Source: an uncultured Bacilli bacterium
GTDB lineage: Bacteria; Bacillota_I; Bacilli_A; RF39; UBA660
NCBI GenBank assembly: GCA_947624635.1
Contig: CANQLF010000034.1
Location: 1 to 7,706 of the forward strand
DNA: 7,706 nt
Reading direction: 5' to 3'
Position numbers and translations under genes: made by a program
Shown here: one piece after another, positions 6,026-7,706 of the stretch
How the letters are laid out: each line of letters begins with the position of its first letter
Position numbering within the stretch: the stretch's first letter is position 1
The notes under the pieces: model-generated
The model's database searches: none
What the model was told of the DNA's origin: nothing
The model's input: only the letters and a program-made list of their open reading frames with translations

Positions 6026-7186
6026 ATGAATTTAATATACAATACTCAAGAAGAAATTGCAAGCAATATTAAACAAAAATTAAAAGAAATTATTCCCAAT
6101 ATACGTAAAACTGTGTTAAATATATTACCTTATATCTTAATTGGTATGTTTGATTCTGAATCTGTTGTTGCTTCTGATATCTCTAAATCTTTAAAAGGTT
6201 CTTTCTCTTTAGTTCAACATGAATCTGTTGTTAAAAGAATTAGATGATTCTTTAAAAATAAACTCTTTAATCCATATGACTTCTATGACAAAATTATTAA
6301 ATTTGTCATATCCAACTATAAAAAGAAACATGATGATAAAAGAGTTCATATTGTTTTTGACCATATGTTCTCTAAAGATAATTATACCGTTTTTATGATT
6401 ACTATGCGTGTTGGTAAACAAGATATTCCTATTTGGTTTAGATGCTTCAAAGGTAACGACTCTTCTGAAGCTTTTGAAGAAGAATTATTAAAAGAAGGTA
6501 TTTCTTATGTCTCTTCTTTATTTGATGATAATTATGATTTAATCTTCCTTGCTGATAGATGGTTTAACTCTACTTCTTTGATGGATCACATTGATTCTTT
6601 AGGTCATACTTTTTGTATTAGAATTAAAAGAAATGTTAAATTATTTGTTTATGATAAAAAAGAAAAACATGAAATTTGGAAATGGTTTGATGACTTATTT
6701 GCTTACAAAAATCATGCTAATTATCTTTTTAACATTCCCATTACCGAACGTAAATATATAGTAAATATCGCAATATCTAAAAGTGCTGGCGTTAAAGAAC
6801 CTTGGTTAATTGTTACTAATTCTTCTCCAAAAAGAGCCATTAAAGATTATGGTTATAGATTTGGAGCTATTGAAACAGTTTTTAAAAATCAAAAATCTAA
6901 TGGTTTTTATTTAGAAAATACAGTTAATGCTTCTTTAAAATATTTTGAAACAGAATATATGATGTCTTGCTTAGGAGTATTATTTTTAACTATTTTGGGA
7001 GCAGATTATTCCAAGAATAAGCATAGTTACAAAATGGTTAATATTGTTACTCATACAAAAAATAACAGAGGTGTATTAAAAAGAGTTGTCTCTCTTTTTA
7101 ATACTGGACTTACACTATTTAAAAAGGCTTTTAATTCTTCTATATATATAAGAATTCCCTTTCGTTTTATATTATATGACATATAA
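6026..7186 (+). pseudogene. IS4-family-like DDE transposase interrupted by an in-frame TGA
   Basis: Reading from ATG 6026 gives one frame of 386 codon positions, broken only by TGA at 6245-6247 (codon 74, in KRIR-stop-FFKNK). Beyond it the frame continues without a shift (LFNPYDFYDKIIKFVISNY, KRVHIVFDHMF). The DDE residues are probably D112 (IVFDHMF), D177 (FLADRWF) and E283 (YGYRFGAIETVFKNQK), the last in a Y-x2-R...E-x6-K signature typical of IS4-type enzymes. The C-terminal part is intact (LFLTILGADYSK, SLFNTGLTLFKKAFNS). The next internal ATG (6365) lies after D112, so the downstream piece alone lacks a catalytic residue. Trp is encoded by TGG throughout, so recoding of TGA is unlikely. 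The element is probably inactive unless supplied in trans or by stop read-through. Confidence 0.88.
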
Positions 7187-7214
7187 CTTATTTAAATTTT
7201 ATTTTTTGTTAACT

Positions 7215-7243
7215 CAAAAAATTTGAAAAATCAAATTTGTTTT
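7215..7243 (+). terminator. Stem-loop after the transposase
   Basis: AAATTTGA (7219-7226) and TCAAATTT (7231-7238) form a perfect 8-bp stem with an AAAA loop, followed by GTTTT. It lies about 30 bases after the transposase stop. AT-only pairing makes it weak; it may act as a terminator together with the next stem-loop. Confidence 0.4.
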
Positions 7244-7282
7244 AATCGTGCAAAAAATTAACATATTTCCTTGCATATAAAG

Positions 7283-7331
7283 AAAAACAGAAAAATCGTT
7301 AGTTACTGGTCTAACTTTTTTACTGTTTTTT
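7283..7331 (+). terminator. Long stem-loop near the right end of the IS
   Basis: AAAAACAG (7283-7290) pairs with CTGTTTTT (7323-7330), and GTTAG (7298-7302) pairs with CTAAC (7311-7315). A partly paired A/T segment lies between them. T-runs flank the stem on both strands, so it may terminate transposase transcripts and also minus-strand transcripts arriving from the surface gene on the right. Confidence 0.55.
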
Positions 7332-7356
7332 CCCTTGTTTTTAATTGGCTTTTATT

Positions 7357-7367
7357 AAAACTGTCCA
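7357..7367 (-). repeat. Right terminal inverted repeat of the IS
   Basis: On the minus strand this reads TGGACAGTTTT, identical to 5897-5907. The stop codon of the neighbouring surface gene (7370-7368) abuts it. Confidence 0.85.
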
Positions 7368-7706
7368 TCATTCAGATAAAATCCAAGGATCGGTACTTGT
7401 CCCAGAACCTGATGTGAAAGACGCTTCAGATGACAGAGTTATAACTGGACGGACCGCCGACTTATCAATGTTAGAAACTTTGTTCAAGCCCGGGCTCAGA
7501 AACAGGTAGCTAGGGCGCCAAGTGATCGGGATACACGACCAACCCGGCGAAATTGTCCAAAAATCTGTGTTATTATTTAAATATGTTGTGTTATTTGTTA
7601 CAGCTTTATTATATACAGCTCCTGCATATACCATTTCATCGGCACTTATTAATCCTGCTTTTGCTATTACTTTATCTTCATCTCTTGCACATTTTAATGT
7701 TGGTTC
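7368..7706 (-). CDS. C-terminal part of a lectin-like surface protein with a compositionally abrupt region (partial)
   Basis: The frame is open from the right edge of the window to TGA 7370-7368, giving 112 residues. It begins EPTLKCARDEDKVIAKAGLISADEMVYAG. Then come YLNNNTDFWTISPG, a Trp/Pro/Ser/Gly-rich stretch, SAVRPVITLSSEASF and the tail GSGTSTDPWILSE. The layout (aspartate-containing GLI.ADE, FW..SP, VRPV, terminal DPWIL) resembles secreted proteins of AT-rich Bacillota that I recall ending in GVRPVI.LK...GDGT..NPY, with a C-type-lectin/FGE-like C-terminal domain. That family link is from memory and unverified. From 7550 to 7449 codon use changes sharply: 1 of 34 codons ends in A, against 30 of 52 upstream. 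The ATG at 7634 is internal; the true start lies outside the window. Confidence 0.7.
   Translation of the reverse strand, partial: EPTLKCARDEDKVIAKAGLISADEMVYAGAVYNKAVTNNTTYLNNNTDFWTISPGWSCIPITWRPSYLFLSPGLNKVSNIDKSAVRPVITLSSEASFTSGSGTSTDPWILSE
7449..7550 (-). other. Adenine-depleted, GC-rich segment: candidate variable region
   Basis: Counted by hand on the coding strand: 7441-7550 has 17% A, 29% T and 54% G+C, while 7551-7706 of the same gene has 46% A, 24% T and 29% G+C. Only A falls; T does not. The in-frame change begins exactly at TCG 7550, after FWTI. The segment lies in the C-terminal domain just before VRPVI. DGRs replace adenines of a template repeat with any base in the target's variable region, which would leave this imprint. 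No template repeat or reverse transcriptase is visible in the window. Confidence 0.45.

Larger units (their letters stand above)
5897..7367 (+). mobile_element. IS4-family-like insertion sequence with a broken transposase
   Basis: This 1,471-bp element is bounded by an 11-bp perfect inverted repeat, TGGACAGTTTT, at both ends. It contains one DDE transposase frame, an internal promoter, a protective hairpin at the left end and stem-loops at the right end. Size, single frame and the Y-R-E-K-type signature of the transposase fit the IS4 group. No direct target duplication is visible in the flanks (left ends CTTATATG, right begins TCATTCAG). It lies directly after the stop codon of the surface gene on its right. 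Confidence 0.85.

Noticed and set aside
6245..6247. TGA read as Trp (Mycoplasma code)
   Set aside because: pheT, pheS, the hydrolase and the transposase all use TGG for Trp and contain no other in-frame TGA, and the surface gene appears to use TGA as its stop.
6209..6421. Minus-strand open frame of 70 codons
   Set aside because: It lies opposite the transposase, has no recognisable motif or ribosome-binding site, and is best read as a shadow of that gene.
1..7706. CRISPR array, tRNA or rRNA genes
   Set aside because: I found no regularly spaced repeats and no cloverleaf or rRNA-like conserved sequence on either strand.

Overview
The window is very AT-rich, low-GC Gram-positive-type DNA. A Phe-specific T-box leader controls pheS-pheT, ribosome-binding sites are GGAGG-like, and promoters are sigma-A-like with an extended -10. 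Every intact gene uses TGG for Trp and none contains an internal TGA, so the standard bacterial code applies. The signatures suggest an uncultured Bacillota/Mycoplasmatota-like (perhaps gut) bacterium; no species call is possible from the sequence alone.

Layout, left to right. (1) 1-114, minus: start of a membrane-anchored or exported protein (N-terminal basic patch, hydrophobic segment, TYAYF). (2) 289-4704, minus: a complete operon reading promoter, Phe T-box leader, alpha/beta hydrolase, pheS, pheT, terminator. The three genes overlap end to end, and each downstream ribosome-binding site lies inside the gene before it. (3) 4713-5687, minus: a 283-aa protein of unknown function ending in a sliding-clamp-like QISMF motif. 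A consensus promoter drives it through a short leader holding a terminator, a competing antiterminator and a possible 12-codon leader peptide. (4) 5780-5889, minus: the C-terminal scrap and terminator of a surface-protein gene. (5) 5897-7367: an IS4-like insertion sequence with 11-bp perfect terminal repeats, an outward-protected promoter, and a DDE transposase broken by one in-frame TGA. (6) 7368-7706, minus: the C-terminal part of a lectin-like surface protein that runs off the window.

The most interesting signal is in region 6. At position 7550 the coding strand changes abruptly. Adenine falls from 46% to 17% while T does not fall (24% to 29%), and A-ending codons go from 30/52 to 1/34. 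The shift sits in the C-terminal domain just before a VRPVI motif. Loss of adenine alone at the C-terminus of a lectin-like gene is what a diversity-generating retroelement (DGR) variable region would look like. No reverse transcriptase or template repeat is inside the window, so this remains a hypothesis. The IS lies directly after this gene's stop codon. Its other side carries the tail of a second similar gene, and no target duplication is visible, which suggests an IS-linked deletion or rearrangement of a tandem surface-gene array.
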